A stretch of 64,000 bases of DNA, taken from the NCBI RefSeq assembly GCF_900215245.1, contig NZ_LT907842.1:5890001-5954000 (forward strand), written 5' to 3'. Numbering within the stretch: the stretch's first letter is position 1; each line of letters starts with the position of its first letter. A program made the translations under genes and the position numbers. A model generated the notes under the pieces. It saw only the letters and a list, made by a program, of their open reading frames with translations. It was not told where the DNA came from and did not search any database. Positions 25,212 through 34,557 of this stretch are shown here, piece by piece. This DNA is from Pseudomonas fluorescens. Lineage in GTDB: Bacteria; Pseudomonadota; Gammaproteobacteria; Pseudomonadales; Pseudomonadaceae.

Positions 25212-27869
25212 TTACGCAAGGCTCTTGCTGACCACCTCGAACACGTCACTCGACAGCTCACCGGACGCACGAATGCGCTCCAGCTCCGCCTTCATCAGCG
25301 CCTGGCGTGCGCTGTCGTATTTACGCCAGCGGGTCAGTGGCGCCAATTGGCGCGAAGCGATCTGCGGGTTAAAGGCGTTCAATTGGATCACCAGGTCCGC
25401 CAGGAAACGATAGCCCGAGCCATCCGCCGCGTGGAAGTTGATCAGGTTTTGCCCGGCAAACGCCCCCACCAGCGCGCGTACCTTGTTCGGGTTCTTGAGG
25501 TTGAAGGCCGGGTGTTCCATCAGCGCTTTGACCCGCGCCAGCCCGCCCGGCAAGGTGCTGCCGGCCTGTACGCTGAACCATTGGTCCATGACCAACGGGT
25601 TGTCTTTGAAGTTCTCGGCAAACACCGCCAATGCCTGGGCTTTTTCTGCCTCGAACGGTGAGTTCACCAGCACCGCCAGCGCGGTCAGGCGTTCGGTCAT
25701 GTTGTCGCAGGCGTCGAACTGCTCCAGGGTCGCGGCCACTACTTCAGACTTGCCGCTGAGCATCAGGTACGACAGCGCAATGTTCTGCAAGGCGCGACGA
25801 GCAAAATGCTCGGCCGCCGCAACATACGGCGTCTGCCGGGACAGCTCGCGATTGGCCTGGTAGCGCAGCCACAGGCCTTCGAACAGGTTGTCAGCCAACT
25901 GCTTACGGGCAAACTCACGGGCAGTGTGGATGGCTTCGACATCCGCCACTTCGCTGATTTCCGTCAAGTAGGCTTCGCTTGGCAACGACAGCATTTCGGC
26001 GACCATCGCCTGATCCAGGCGCTCATCGCTGAGCACGGCGCGCAAGGCGTCGATCAGGCGTTGATCCAGCTTCAACGGCTGGCCGGCCTGATGCTGGGCG
26101 ATCAGTTCCTGCAACACCTGCACCGACAGTTGCTGGCCGGCATCCCAGCGGTTGAAGCCATCGCTGTCGTGCTGCATCAGGAACATCAGTTGATCGCGGT
26201 TGTACGGGAAGCTCAGCTTCACCGGCGCCGAGAAGCCACGCAGCAGCGAGGGCAGCGGCTGTTCGGCGATCTCTACAAAGGTGAAGGTCTGCTCGGCTTC
26301 AGTCACCGAAATAACCCGGGACGTACCGCCAGCCGCGGCTTCACCGGCCAGGCGCAAGGCAATGCCGGCGCCCTTCGCATCCAGCAAGCCCAGCTCGACC
26401 GGAATCACGAACGGCAGTTTCTGCACCTTGTCCGGGGTTTCCGGGCAGCTCTGGCGGAAGGTCAGGCTGTAGGTTTTAGCCGCCGCGTCGTAGGACTCGC
26501 TCACCGCCAGACGCGGGGTTCCGGCCTGGCTGTACCAGCGTTTGAACTGAGTCAGGTCGGCGCCGTTCGCGTCTTCCATGGCCTTGATGAAATCATCGCA
26601 GGTCACGGCCTGGCCGTCGTGGCGTTCGAAGTACAGGTCGCTGCCTTTACGGAAGCCTTCTGCACCGAGCAAGGTGTGGATCATGCCGACCACTTCCGAG
26701 CCCTTTTCGTACACCGTCAGGGTGTAGAAGTTGGAGATTTCAATAAAGCTGTCCGGGCGCACGGCGTGGGCCATGGGGCCGGCGTCTTCGGCGAACTGGT
26801 GCGTACGCAGGTACGCCACGTCTTGGATGCGCTTGACCGTGGCCGAGTTCATGTCGGCGGAGAAACCCGAATCCCGGAACACGGTGAAGCCTTCTTTCAG
26901 CGACAGCTGGAACCAGTCGCGGCAGGTCACGCGGTTGCCCGACCAGTTGTGGAAGTATTCGTGGGCAACGATCGCCTCGACCCGCTGGTGCGCGGCATCG
27001 GTGGCGGTTTCGGCGCGGGCCAGCACGGCGCTGGAGTTGAAGATATTAAGGCCCTTGTTCTCCATGGCGCCCATGTTGAAGTCGTTGACCGCCACGATCA
27101 TGAAGATGTCGAGGTCGTACTCACGGCCGTAGGTTTCTTCGTCCCAGCGCATGGATTTTTTCAGGCTGGTCATGGCGTGCTGGCATTTGTCGATATTTTC
27201 CGGCTCGACATAAATGCGCAGCGCCACCTCGCGGTGGGTCATGGTGGTGAACGTATCTTCCACACACCACAGGTCACCGGCCACCAGCGCGAACAGGTAC
27301 GCCGGCTTCTTGAACGGGTCTTCCCAGGTCGCCCAGTGACGACCGTCTTCACCGGGTCCGCTGGCAATCGGGTTGCCGTTGGAGAGCAGCACCGGGTAAC
27401 GGTGTTGCTCGGCGATCACCGTGGTGGTGAAGGTGCTCATCACGTCCGGGCGGTCGAGGTAATAGGTAATCTTGCGAAAGCCCTCGGCCTCGCACTGGGT
27501 GCAAAACATGCTGCCGGATTTGTACAGGCCTTCGAGGGCGGTGTTGGTTTCCGGATGGATGCGCACGCTGGTGTCGACCGTGAAGGTTTCACGGGTCGGG
27601 TGCAGGGTCAGGTGGCTGTCGGTCAGTTGGTAGTCTGCCTCGGTCAGCTCCTGGTCGCCCAGGTTGACGGTCAGCAGCTCAAGCTGTTGGCCATCGAGTA
27701 CCAGCGGCGGCAGGCCGGCACCGCGCTCAGGGTTGCGGCGCATCACCAACTGCGCGTGGACCAGGCTGTGGTCCTCGAACAACTCGAAGGTCAGGTGCGT
27801 CTCTTCGATCAGGTAGTCCGGCGCCTGATAGTCCTTCAGGTAAATCATCTTCGGTTGTTCGGTGCGCAT
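25212..27869 (-). CDS. pepN: Aminopeptidase N
   Basis: 885 residues from the ATG at 27869 (AAGG nine bases upstream); an ATG nine bases earlier has no room for a ribosome site. An M1-family zinc aminopeptidase: substrate motif GAMENKGLN near residue 265 and zinc site HEYFHNWSGNR near 303, with the downstream KEGFTVFRD Glu as third ligand. It trims N-terminal residues from peptides in the cytoplasm. It is the last gene of a minus-strand series, 13 bp after the DUF2797 gene. Confidence 0.97.
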   Translation of the reverse strand: MRTEQPKMIYLKDYQAPDYLIEETHLTFELFEDHSLVHAQLVMRRNPERGAGLPPLVLDGQQLELLTVNLGDQELTEADYQLTDSHLTLHPTRETFTVDTSVRIHPETNTALEGLYKSGSMFCTQCEAEGFRKITYYLDRPDVMSTFTTTVIAEQHRYPVLLSNGNPIASGPGEDGRHWATWEDPFKKPAYLFALVAGDLWCVEDTFTTMTHREVALRIYVEPENIDKCQHAMTSLKKSMRWDEETYGREYDLDIFMIVAVNDFNMGAMENKGLNIFNSSAVLARAETATDAAHQRVEAIVAHEYFHNWSGNRVTCRDWFQLSLKEGFTVFRDSGFSADMNSATVKRIQDVAYLRTHQFAEDAGPMAHAVRPDSFIEISNFYTLTVYEKGSEVVGMIHTLLGAEGFRKGSDLYFERHDGQAVTCDDFIKAMEDANGADLTQFKRWYSQAGTPRLAVSESYDAAAKTYSLTFRQSCPETPDKVQKLPFVIPVELGLLDAKGAGIALRLAGEAAAGGTSRVISVTEAEQTFTFVEIAEQPLPSLLRGFSAPVKLSFPYNRDQLMFLMQHDSDGFNRWDAGQQLSVQVLQELIAQHQAGQPLKLDQRLIDALRAVLSDERLDQAMVAEMLSLPSEAYLTEISEVADVEAIHTAREFARKQLADNLFEGLWLRYQANRELSRQTPYVAAAEHFARRALQNIALSYLMLSGKSEVVAATLEQFDACDNMTERLTALAVLVNSPFEAEKAQALAVFAENFKDNPLVMDQWFSVQAGSTLPGGLARVKALMEHPAFNLKNPNKVRALVGAFAGQNLINFHAADGSGYRFLADLVIQLNAFNPQIASRQLAPLTRWRKYDSARQALMKAELERIRASGELSSDVFEVVSKSLA

Positions 27870-27882
27870 GGGTGGCATCCTT

Positions 27883-28713
27883 TTACTGATGCACGGCGAG
27901 CTGATAGGCCGTGTACTTACGAATGTTGATAACGCCGGTATCGAAGATCAGGTATTGGCCCTTGATCCCCAACAGCGTGCCTTCGGCAATCGGGTTCTTG
28001 TCCAGGTTGAAGCTGACGATCTTGGCCGGGTATTGCTCGACCGGGTAACGGATCTCGATCGGTTCGATGTCGGTCACCGGTTGGATGGCCTGCAGGCCAA
28101 AGCGTTCCTGCAAACTCAGCAGGCCTTCAGCGCAAGAGGCAAACAGCTGGTCGCGCACCTGCTTGAGGTCCACCGATTGCGCATCGCCCTTGAGCAAGGC
28201 GCGCCAGTTGGTTTTGTCGGCCACTTGGCTGCGGAACAGGTCTTCGACAAAGCCGGACTGCTGGCGGGTCGCGACGCGCATGATCGGCAGCGCCTGGCTG
28301 GCGCCCTGGTCGAGCCAGCGCGTCGGCAGTTGGGTGGCCCGGGTGATGCCGACCTTGATCCCCGACGAATTGGCCAGGTACACCACATGGTCGGTCATGC
28401 AGAATGTTTCGCCCCAGCCGGGATCACGGCAAGTGCCGGCGTCGTAATGGCAACGTTCGGGGCTCATGATGCACAGGTCACACTGGGCCAGCTTGGTCAT
28501 GCACGGGTAGCAGTAACCCTGGCTGAAACTGGTTTTGGTCTTGCGGCCGCAATGGCTGCAATGAATGGCACCCAGGTATTCCAGGCGCACGTGGGTGCCG
28601 ATCAACGGGTTGACCGGCACCTCGGTGTCGCCCAGACGAAACGCGTATTGAACGGTCGGCTCACCGAGTTGCGCCGACATTTTGCTGACTGCACCGCGAC
28701 CGATTTCAATCAA
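27883..28713 (-). CDS. DUF2797 protein with cysteine-rich zinc-binding segment
   Basis: About 276 residues. The N-terminal half has many Cys in zinc-finger spacing: CSHCGRK, CYPCMTKLAQCDLC and, further on, CHYDAGTCRDPGWGETFC. The second half (about 130-270) begins VVYLANSSGIKVGITRATQLPTRWLDQGA, which looks like a GIY-YIG-type nuclease core (YLANS..KVGIT..RW..QGA), but catalysis is unproven. Start choice: a TTG at 28713 overlaps the yeaC stop by four bases (TTGA), suggesting coupling, and keeps the IEIGRGAV segment. The alternative ATG is at 28680. Function unknown. Confidence 0.75.
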   Translation of the reverse strand: MIEIGRGAVSKMSAQLGEPTVQYAFRLGDTEVPVNPLIGTHVRLEYLGAIHCSHCGRKTKTSFSQGYCYPCMTKLAQCDLCIMSPERCHYDAGTCRDPGWGETFCMTDHVVYLANSSGIKVGITRATQLPTRWLDQGASQALPIMRVATRQQSGFVEDLFRSQVADKTNWRALLKGDAQSVDLKQVRDQLFASCAEGLLSLQERFGLQAIQPVTDIEPIEIRYPVEQYPAKIVSFNLDKNPIAEGTLLGIKGQYLIFDTGVINIRKYTAYQLAVHQ

Positions 28714-28970
28714 TGGATCGCATCCGACTTGAACAGAATGTTCGGCACCGGCGCCGATTTGGACGCGCATTCCTGCGGGCCCATGTAGCCGGTGCGCTGC
28801 TCTTCCGGCAGGTTCTGGATTTCCCAGGCAATCACCGCTTGCAGGGACAGCTCGCGTTGCTCGGCGGTGAGCTTGCGACCATCGGACCATTTGCCGATTT
28901 CCACGGCGAGCTTGAGGCTCTCGTAGATATCCGGGGTGATGTTTTCGATCATTTCAGCAAAAGAGGACAT
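28710..28970 (-). CDS. YeaC-like DUF1315 protein
   Basis: 86 residues starting MSSFAEMIENITPDIYESLK, with AAGGA about 9 bases before the ATG. The pattern GKWSDGRKLTAEQRELSLQAVIAWE followed by LPEEQRTGYM is that of DUF1315/YeaC, a small cytoplasmic family of unknown role in gamma-proteobacteria. The frame is open upstream to 29117, but that extension overlaps the rhomboid gene and lacks a site. It is coupled to the DUF2797 gene downstream and lies 14 bp after the rhomboid gene. Confidence 0.88.
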   Translation of the reverse strand: MSSFAEMIENITPDIYESLKLAVEIGKWSDGRKLTAEQRELSLQAVIAWEIQNLPEEQRTGYMGPQECASKSAPVPNILFKSDAIH

Positions 28971-28984
28971 GAGGCTCTTCCTTA

Positions 28985-29854
28985 TCAAATAGACGCTTTG
29001 CGGCGGCTGTAAAGCCCACCCAGCAAACCTGTCAGGCAACCGATAACCAGGCCGCCAACGTGGGCAGCGTTGGCGATTTCGCCGAAGCCGATCATCGAGA
29101 CCAGCCCCGACAGGCACAGCACCAGCCAGACCAGCATCATCACCAATACCCCACGAGGCAGGCGATAGGCCGGGTTAGGCGACAATAATTGAAAAATCCA
29201 GCAATGCCCGAGCAAGCCATACAACACGCCGGACAGGCCGCCAAACAGGCCGGGGCCGCCATAGGCGTATTGAGCGTAGTTGGAGACCAGGCTGAACAAC
29301 AACGTCAGGCCGAGCAGGTTGATACTGCCCTGGCGCACTTCGATGCGCCGGCCCAACTCCCAGTACCACATGCCATTCATGGCCAGGTGCAGAATGCCGA
29401 AGTGGATCAGCATCGGAGTCACCAGCCGCCACCACTGCCCCGAAGCCATCGTCTCGGCGAACGGCGTGAACTGGATGTACTCGCCCGAGACGTGAAACGG
29501 CAGGAAGGTCAGCCAGCTCATGGCTTGCAGGTTTTCGCCCAGCAGCGTCACCGCGCCGACGATCAGGCTGGCCAGCAGCACCAGCGCCGTGACCGGGCTC
29601 ATGCGCAATTGCTGGACTAAGCCAGCACGCGCCACAGGCGCCTGCTCGGGAATATCCAGTTGCTGGTCCGGGTCACCGGCGGGAAAGCGCTGGTACAACA
29701 CGCGCACGTCGTCGCTGATGGTCTCGGGCACCCACAACACCTGCTCCCCCGCTTCCTCGCTGACGCGATGCGGCACTTGCATGCGTTGCAGCAGTTTGAC
29801 GAAGCCGCCCAGGTCGACGCTCAGTGGCAAACGCAATACAGCCACGGTACTCAT
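28985..29854 (-). CDS. Rhomboid-family intramembrane serine protease
   Basis: 289 residues. An N-terminal cytoplasmic domain (about 1-85) precedes six membrane segments (from about residue 90). The catalytic dyad is visible: Ser in GLSGVLYG (near 207) and His in AHVGGLVIG (near 265). The LIHFGILHLAMNGMWYWELG stretch carries the conserved HxxxxHxxxN motif that shapes the oxyanion site. Cleaves membrane proteins inside the bilayer; substrate unknown. GlpG-like in layout. Its ATG overlaps the metallophosphatase stop by four bases. Confidence 0.9.
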   Translation of the reverse strand: MSTVAVLRLPLSVDLGGFVKLLQRMQVPHRVSEEAGEQVLWVPETISDDVRVLYQRFPAGDPDQQLDIPEQAPVARAGLVQQLRMSPVTALVLLASLIVGAVTLLGENLQAMSWLTFLPFHVSGEYIQFTPFAETMASGQWWRLVTPMLIHFGILHLAMNGMWYWELGRRIEVRQGSINLLGLTLLFSLVSNYAQYAYGGPGLFGGLSGVLYGLLGHCWIFQLLSPNPAYRLPRGVLVMMLVWLVLCLSGLVSMIGFGEIANAAHVGGLVIGCLTGLLGGLYSRRKASI

Positions 29855-30822
29855 GAAATCACCTCGGGCCGCTCAACGTCGACCCATACGAATTTACGCG
29901 GATCCAGTTGGGTTTCCTGGTCCAGTCGGTAGGCCACCAACTTGCCGTACAGCACCGCGCTGTAGTCCAGGCAGGCCAGGTTCGGGCGAATCGGCGCCGG
30001 TTTGCCGCTGCGCCAGTAATGGCCGACGAACAACAACGGTTCATCGACGCCGTAGCGCAGCAGGGAGTTTTTCTGCGAGGACGACAGTGGCGTACGCGCC
30101 ACCGGCTCCGGCAGCGCATCGGGTTGGAACACGATGTCGCCGTAGGTTTTCGGGTCGTCTTCCCAGAACTTGGTGCGAAAGAACGAGCGCGTCAGGCCAT
30201 CACCACCGGTGAGCGTCAGGCCATCCGGCAGGCGCATATCGGTGCCGCGCAACAGGCGGTCGAACGCGTTGCAGGCAAAACTGCCCGGTACGGCAGCGGC
30301 CTGCAGGAAATGCTGGTCGATGCAGCCATCCGGGAAGGTGGCGCGCAGCGGCTGGATAAAGCCGTCATCCCAGCAGGCATGCACCACACGGAAACGCCCG
30401 GCGTCGACAAACAACGGCATGTCATAGAACCAGCCGAGGAAGTCATGCCAGTCAGCCGGGTGGTGCTCGAACTGGGTCAGGGTTTCATGGATCAAGCGCG
30501 CATGGCGTGGGTTGTGCTCGCGCACGAACTGCTTGCCACTGCCCGGTGGCGCCGGTGTGCTCCAGCCCAGCGCGTTGAACTCGTGGTTGCCCATGATGCA
30601 CAGCGCCTGACCGGCTTCGGCCATGTCATGCACAATATGCAGCGCCTCGCGAATGCGTGGGCCACGGTCGATGATATCGCCGAGGAACACCGCCATGCGC
30701 GACGGATGGCGCCAGGTGCCGCCCTGCTTGTGGTAACCCAATTGGTCGAGCAAGTGCTCAAGGGTATGAGCGCAACCGTGCACGTCACCAATCAGGTCGT
30801 AGCTACGCGCGGGATCAAGCAT
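29851..30822 (-). CDS. Calcineurin-like metallophosphoesterase
   Basis: 323 residues from ATG at 30822, which overlaps the nadK stop by one base (TGATG). Metal motifs: YDLIGDVHGCAHTLEHLL (GDxHG), VFLGDIIDRGPR (GDxxDRG) and CIMGNHEFNALGW (GNHE), then the later VVHACWDD and LFVGHYW His residues. This is the bacterial PrpA/PrpE/ApaH-like class of phosphatase. Substrate may be protein phosphate or dinucleoside polyphosphate; not decidable here. Coupling to NAD kinase hints at a role in nucleotide metabolism (inference). Confidence 0.85.
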   Translation of the reverse strand: MLDPARSYDLIGDVHGCAHTLEHLLDQLGYHKQGGTWRHPSRMAVFLGDIIDRGPRIREALHIVHDMAEAGQALCIMGNHEFNALGWSTPAPPGSGKQFVREHNPRHARLIHETLTQFEHHPADWHDFLGWFYDMPLFVDAGRFRVVHACWDDGFIQPLRATFPDGCIDQHFLQAAAVPGSFACNAFDRLLRGTDMRLPDGLTLTGGDGLTRSFFRTKFWEDDPKTYGDIVFQPDALPEPVARTPLSSSQKNSLLRYGVDEPLLFVGHYWRSGKPAPIRPNLACLDYSAVLYGKLVAYRLDQETQLDPRKFVWVDVERPEVIS

Positions 30823-31712
30823 CAGTCGCCTCCACCCCCCAAGCGGCTGCCCCAGCCCAACTTGGTCCGGCACACTTCGTAGTAGTTGTGGTCCAGCGGG
30901 TGGATCAACCGCAACTTCTGTGCCTTTTTGCTCACGGTGATGGTGTCACCGGGGGCGCAGGTGAAATGGTTCTGCCCGTCGCAGGAGACTTGCGGGTAGA
31001 TCTGCATGTCTTTGGACACCACGATTTTCAGCTCACTGTTGCCATCGACCACAATCGGCCTGCTGGACAACATATGGGGGTACATCGGCACGATCACAAT
31101 GGCATCCAGCTTGGGATGCATGATCGGGCCACCGGCCGACAACGCGTAGGCCGTCGAACCGGTCGGCGTGGCGACGATCAGGCCGTCGGCCTTCTGGCTG
31201 CAGACGAACTGGCCGTCGATATACAACTCGAACTCGATCATCCGCGTGGACTTGCCCGGGTGCAGCACCACGTCATTGAGGGCGTCGCCCTGGCCGATGG
31301 CTTCACCGTGGCGGCGCACTTCGGCCTGCAACAGGAAGCGGTTTTCCACCAGGTAATGGCCGTCGAGCACCTTGGCGACTTCGACTTCCAGGTCATCCGG
31401 GCGGATATCCGTGAGAAACCCCAGGCTGCCACGGTTGATCCCCAGCACCGGCACGTTATGCCGCGCCAGGGCCCGGGCCGCGCCGAGCAGGCTGCCGTCG
31501 CCGCCCACCACAATCACCATGTCACAGACTTCGCCGAGCATCTTGCGCGACGAGGTTTGCAAGCCATGGCCCGGGAGGATTTCAGCGATGGTGTCTTCGA
31601 GGATCACATGCAGGTGGCGTTCCAACAGGAACTTTTTCAGCCGGCGGACGGTGTCCAGCACCTGGGTACTGCCCAGGCGACCGATAATGCCGATATTGCG
31701 AAATTGCTCCAT
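30822..31712 (-). CDS. nadK: NAD kinase
   Basis: 296 residues from the ATG at 31712 with AGGAG four to eight bases upstream. Makes NADP from NAD with ATP or polyphosphate. Motifs: [15 protein letters not shown] (GGDG, catalytic Asp), [13 protein letters not shown], the NDVVLHPG segment (NE/ND motif) and the [27 protein letters not shown] stretch. First gene of the apparent six-gene minus-strand series running to pepN. Divergent from the DUF1853 gene with 143 bp between. Confidence 0.97.
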   Translation of the reverse strand: MEQFRNIGIIGRLGSTQVLDTVRRLKKFLLERHLHVILEDTIAEILPGHGLQTSSRKMLGEVCDMVIVVGGDGSLLGAARALARHNVPVLGINRGSLGFLTDIRPDDLEVEVAKVLDGHYLVENRFLLQAEVRRHGEAIGQGDALNDVVLHPGKSTRMIEFELYIDGQFVCSQKADGLIVATPTGSTAYALSAGGPIMHPKLDAIVIVPMYPHMLSSRPIVVDGNSELKIVVSKDMQIYPQVSCDGQNHFTCAPGDTITVSKKAQKLRLIHPLDHNYYEVCRTKLGWGSRLGGGGD

Positions 31713-31855
31713 GGGGCTCCTGCGGGATGTGGGGTGTGGCAAAAAGAACGATTATGGGCGAAAGGCTGCGTCAGGCAAAATCCTTTGTCGCCACCGGCCT
31801 TGATGACAATGTTTCTCAGCCACCCGTACCGTGCTTAAAAGGCTATGCTCGGACC

Positions 31856-32803
31856 ATGACTGTGTTCCCAGAGTTGCTCAACCTGCCCCGCCAGTTGCGG
31901 CACCCCGAGGTGCGCGATTTGGCGTGGGTGATGCTCGCGCCCCCGATGCTTGCGCAAACGCCTTGGCCACAACGCCATCCGCTGGCCGGCAGCGACTGGG
32001 TGCAGGCGCCCGATCGTCTCGAACGCTGGTTACGCACACTCGATCAAGACAGCAGCACCTTGCAGCATTGGCTGAGCATGTCACGCACTCGCCGCCTGGG
32101 CCTGTACTACGAGCGCCTGTGGCAATTCGCCGTGCAGCATGCGCCGGGCGTGGAGTTGCTGGCCGCCAACCTGCCGATCCGCCGCGCCGGGCATACCTTG
32201 GGTGAGCTGGATATGCTGCTGCGCGACCGCGAAGGCGTGCACCACCTGGAACTGGCGATCAAACTCTACCTGGGCCCGCAAGACGGCGACGGCCATGACA
32301 CCGCGCAATGGCTCGGCCCCGGTTGCCATGACCGGCTGGACCGCAAGCTGGCGCACCTTGCCCAGCATCAACTGCCGATCTCGGCACGCCCGGAAAGCCG
32401 CGCAGCCTTGGCCGCACTGGATATTCAGCAGTTCGATGCACATTTGTGGCTGGGCGGGTATTTGCTCTATCCGTGGCCGGGCCAGGCCGAACCGCCCCAC
32501 GGCGCTCACCCGCAGCATCTGCGCGGGCGCTGGTTGCATCAGCGTGACTGGCGGGACTTCGTCAGCGTTAGCCCGCCGGGGCGTTGGCAACCGCTGCCCC
32601 GGCATGCCTGGCTGGCGCCGGCGCATTACCCGGCCAGTGAAGTGTGGCGCGAGGAGCAGATGCACGGCTGGCTGGCCGAACTCGAGCCAATGGCGCCGGC
32701 GCAACTGCTGGTAAGGCTGGTTCAGAACGGCGAGGACTGGGAGGAAGCCGAACGTTTGTTCCTGGTGGCGGACCTTTGGCCAAACGTTCCAGGGCTCACT
32801 TGA
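31856..32803 (+). CDS. DUF1853 family protein (possible PD-(D/E)XK-like fold)
   Basis: 315 residues from the ATG at 31856; the open frame upstream to 31727 runs back through the intergenic region and only just past the nadK start region. The [26 protein letters not shown] segment (near residues 110-140) has an ExD...ExxxK arrangement reminiscent of PD-(D/E)XK nucleases, and RLWQFAVQ before it is a conserved family feature. No experimental function is known to me. Its stop overlaps the pvdP stop region by eight bases in convergent orientation. Confidence 0.82.
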   Translation: MTVFPELLNLPRQLRHPEVRDLAWVMLAPPMLAQTPWPQRHPLAGSDWVQAPDRLERWLRTLDQDSSTLQHWLSMSRTRRLGLYYERLWQFAVQHAPGVELLAANLPIRRAGHTLGELDMLLRDREGVHHLELAIKLYLGPQDGDGHDTAQWLGPGCHDRLDRKLAHLAQHQLPISARPESRAALAALDIQQFDAHLWLGGYLLYPWPGQAEPPHGAHPQHLRGRWLHQRDWRDFVSVSPPGRWQPLPRHAWLAPAHYPASEVWREEQMHGWLAELEPMAPAQLLVRLVQNGEDWEEAERLFLVADLWPNVPGLT

Positions 32804-34415
32804 CCTTCAAGTGCCGCGCATACCAGGGCCGCTTCGGCACGCGCTTGAACAACGCCTGCAGCCCCTCTTCTTCAGCCGCAAATGTAATCCGTAGCGCCAG
32901 CTTCATGGTTTCCGGGTCCATTTCCATCGACCGCCCCCTCTGTACACCCGGCGTGGTACTGCAGCCATGGGTGTCCGGCCCCAGCCAGGGGTCTCCCACT
33001 TCCACCCAGCGCCCCGGTGCAAACCAGGCCACACCGTTGACCTCAAGCCGGCTGACCTCGCCCGGATTAAACCGCTCATGGGCGCGGAACCAGTCTTCGA
33101 TTCGGTCATCGATCCAACCGTGGAAGTGCCAGAACACCGGGTTTACATGGGATGAAAACGGGTCGCCGAGGAAATCGTTCTCGGGCGCATACCAACGCGC
33201 GGCAAAGTCCGCCGGGTCACGGGCGAACGGCACCGGTGCGCCGTTGGACGGGTCGCGGGGCACCGAGGCCCAGCGCATGTGCAACCAATCGTGCAGGCCC
33301 AGCTCCATTTCCGACCCCAACTGGCCCAAGGTCAGCCTGGCCAGGTAGCGCGGGTCGCGGTAGTGGGATTCCCACACCTGGAAGTTGCTGTGGTAGGTCT
33401 CGGCCGCCTTGATATCGCTGACCCACTGGGTGTAATCGTTGTCATCCGGCGCCGACCAGGTGGGCGGTAGTGCAAAGCCGTCATGATTATCGAAGTACCG
33501 CACAAAACCCAGGCGATCGCGCTCCAGGGCCGGTTGCGGCGCGGGGAATTGCGGCCACGACGGCAGGTCCTGCATTGAACGCGCCGTGCCGAGCATATGA
33601 CGGTGCATGAAAAAGAAGTCGATGCCCGAACCATTACGGTCTTTGCGTTTGCCGCGCGCGTCGCGCTCCTGGCCGCGCGGCCCGGGTTGCCAGCCGATGC
33701 CGCGCAGGGCGTCACGCTTTTCATCGGACAGCTTGTGCCACTGGTCCCGGGAGGCGTGCCACAGCTGGTGAAACAGCCGGTGTTCGGGGGAAATCAGCCA
33801 GGCCAACAAGGTCGGGTTGAGCCCGATACGCTCGCGAGCCTCGGGAAACAGCTGCTTGTGGGCGATAAAGCGGCTGTCGCGTTCGGTCAGGGCCAGCGGG
33901 CGATTGAGGTCGAGGATCTGCCCACTGAGGGTCCCGCTGCCGGCGTTGGCGAAGTCGGCCCAAACTTCGTCGAGGCTCATCTTGAACTCATAGGCGGGCG
34001 CGCCATTGGCCGCCTCGCGGTCGATCAGGCGCCAATAGAGCAATGCGCCCTCGCCTGTCAGCAGGTCACCCAATACGCGGTAACGCGGCTCACCGTCGGC
34101 ACGCAAGTTTTGCGCGGTGTCCAGGTAACCGCGCAAACCCCGCCCGCGCGGGGCGATGTCGAGCAACAATTCCAGGCCTTGCAGCGGCAAGCCCTTGATG
34201 CCGGCGTCATGGCCTTCCAGGCGCAGGCTCCAGACGCCGCGCAGGCTGTTCGCCAAATGTTGGCCGGCAGTGTCGGCCAACTCCACCGTGGCCTCGCCCG
34301 CCGTGATGGGGAATTCTTCTTCACGCGTCAGCTCGCGATGGGCATAAAAGGCCGCCGGCACCGCAGCGCCTGTCAGCGCCAGGCCTGCGATGAAGCCACG
34401 TCGAGAGATGGTCAT
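32796..34415 (-). CDS. pvdP: PvdP, periplasmic tyrosinase of pyoverdine maturation
   Basis: 539 residues. A Tat signal ([20 protein letters not shown]) sends it folded to the periplasm, where PvdP oxidises and cyclises the D-Tyr/Dab part of ferribactin to make the chromophore of dihydropyoverdine. Copper-site His candidates lie in [34 protein letters not shown] and [18 protein letters not shown]. It is divergent from pvdM, and its promoter carries a perfect PvdS box. Length and context match known PvdP. Confidence 0.93.
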   Translation of the reverse strand: MTISRRGFIAGLALTGAAVPAAFYAHRELTREEEFPITAGEATVELADTAGQHLANSLRGVWSLRLEGHDAGIKGLPLQGLELLLDIAPRGRGLRGYLDTAQNLRADGEPRYRVLGDLLTGEGALLYWRLIDREAANGAPAYEFKMSLDEVWADFANAGSGTLSGQILDLNRPLALTERDSRFIAHKQLFPEARERIGLNPTLLAWLISPEHRLFHQLWHASRDQWHKLSDEKRDALRGIGWQPGPRGQERDARGKRKDRNGSGIDFFFMHRHMLGTARSMQDLPSWPQFPAPQPALERDRLGFVRYFDNHDGFALPPTWSAPDDNDYTQWVSDIKAAETYHSNFQVWESHYRDPRYLARLTLGQLGSEMELGLHDWLHMRWASVPRDPSNGAPVPFARDPADFAARWYAPENDFLGDPFSSHVNPVFWHFHGWIDDRIEDWFRAHERFNPGEVSRLEVNGVAWFAPGRWVEVGDPWLGPDTHGCSTTPGVQRGRSMEMDPETMKLALRITFAAEEEGLQALFKRVPKRPWYARHLKVK

Positions 34416-34450
34416 TGTTTACCTTAGAAAACGGCTTGATCAGAGCTAGA

Positions 34451-34474
34451 ACGTTGGCGGCCGCGACAAATTTA
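34451..34474 (-). promoter_or_regulatory. PvdS (iron-starvation) box for pvdP
   Basis: On the minus strand the sequence reads TAAAT-N16-CGT exactly (plus strand ACG at 34451-34453, ATTTA at 34470-34474), 36 bp before the pvdP ATG. This is the promoter pattern recognised by the ECF sigma factor PvdS. Confidence 0.85.
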
Positions 34475-34493
34475 CCGGCGCCTCGCCCGGGCC

Positions 34494-34517
34494 TAAATTT
34501 CCCCCGCCAGCGCTCGT
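34494..34517 (+). promoter_or_regulatory. PvdS box for pvdMNO
   Basis: TAAAT at 34494-34498, sixteen bases, then CGT at 34515-34517: a perfect match 41 bp before the pvdM start. It forms a divergent pair with the pvdP box, with 19 bp between them. Confidence 0.85.
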
Positions 34518-34557
34518 TCTTCCCTGATAGCAAAGGCCTCAACTGACTGAGATGGCA

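Noticed and set aside
25806..27929. Long plus-strand ORF (707 codons) opposite pepN
   Set aside because: It is the mirror of a confidently identified gene; its protein is rich in His, Arg, Gly and Val as expected for antisense reading of GC-rich DNA, with no domain or ribosome site.
28714..29117. Longer versions of the DUF2797 and YeaC-like proteins
   Set aside because: The extensions read out-of-frame through neighbouring genes, are Arg/Pro/Gly-rich and lack ribosome sites.
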